This document shows, one piece after another, positions 5,178 to 5,205 of a DNA stretch of 5,205 nucleotides (position 1 is the first letter of the stretch; the number at the start of each line of letters is the position of its first letter). The DNA is from an uncultured Opitutia bacterium. Lineage in GTDB: Bacteria; Verrucomicrobiota; Verrucomicrobiia; Opitutales; UBA953. Location of the stretch: assembly GCA_903840235.1 (NCBI GenBank), contig CAIMFE010000158.1, positions 1 to 5,205 of the forward strand. The letters run 5' to 3'. Both the position numbers and the translations under genes were made by a program. The notes beneath the pieces were generated by a model. It worked only from the letters and a program-made list of their open reading frames with translations, made no database searches and was not told the origin of the DNA.

Positions 5178-5205
5178 GCGGACGATTAAAGACTGTAAAA
5201 CCTTC

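Noticed and set aside
5107..5205. Two minus-strand frames open from the right edge, ending at TGA (5109-5107, 32 aa) and TAA (5123-5121, 27 aa), either of which could be the C-terminus of a gene upstream of rpsA.
   Set aside because: Two overlapping frames are open over a short stretch, which is expected by chance at this length; neither peptide is recognisable. An upstream gene ending here stays possible but cannot be supported without sequence to the right.

Overview
This window looks like ordinary chromosomal DNA of a free-living Gram-negative-type bacterium. It carries four complete genes and one partial gene. Most products are core functions: ribosomal protein S1, a bacterial cardiolipin synthase, homoserine O-acyltransferase, a Fur-family metal regulator and a sugar-nucleotide nucleotidyltransferase. 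The six-domain S1 with a Gly/Ser-rich tail and the style of the nucleotidyltransferase N-terminus suggest the Planctomycetes-Verrucomicrobia-Chlamydiae side of the tree, perhaps Verrucomicrobiota/Opitutae. That is an impression from protein style, not a tested placement. There are no mobile elements, CRISPR arrays, tRNAs or rRNAs, and no sign of recent transfer.

Layout. Positions 1-92 (minus) hold the first 30 codons of an NDP-sugar pyrophosphorylase-like gene that runs off the left edge. It follows the Fur-family gene (97-561, minus) after 4 nt, so the two are probably co-transcribed. An 86-bp divergent spacer (562-647) separates fur from metX (648-1772, plus). This spacer holds a perfect 8-bp inverted repeat and a TATAAT box only 5 nt upstream of the metX ATG. 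metX converges on a cardiolipin synthase gene (1773-3158, minus), and their stop codons abut with no base between them. Upstream of cls on the same strand lies rpsA (3245-4966, minus), which ends in a strong intrinsic terminator (3194-3222). The 239 bp upstream of rpsA (4967-5205) contains two well-formed predicted RNA hairpins, an A-rich start region without a Shine-Dalgarno sequence, and an imperfect direct repeat.

How the genes relate. No dedicated pathway unites them. metX feeds methionine synthesis, cls makes cardiolipin in the inner membrane, rpsA serves translation initiation, and the Fur protein probably senses Fe or Zn. The most notable points are regulatory: none of the five start codons has a convincing Shine-Dalgarno sequence; metX looks leaderless; the fur/metX spacer has an operator-like palindrome; and rpsA has a structured leader that resembles in layout, but not obviously in sequence, the autoregulatory S1 leaders known from proteobacteria. 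I found no convincing previously undescribed multi-gene system.
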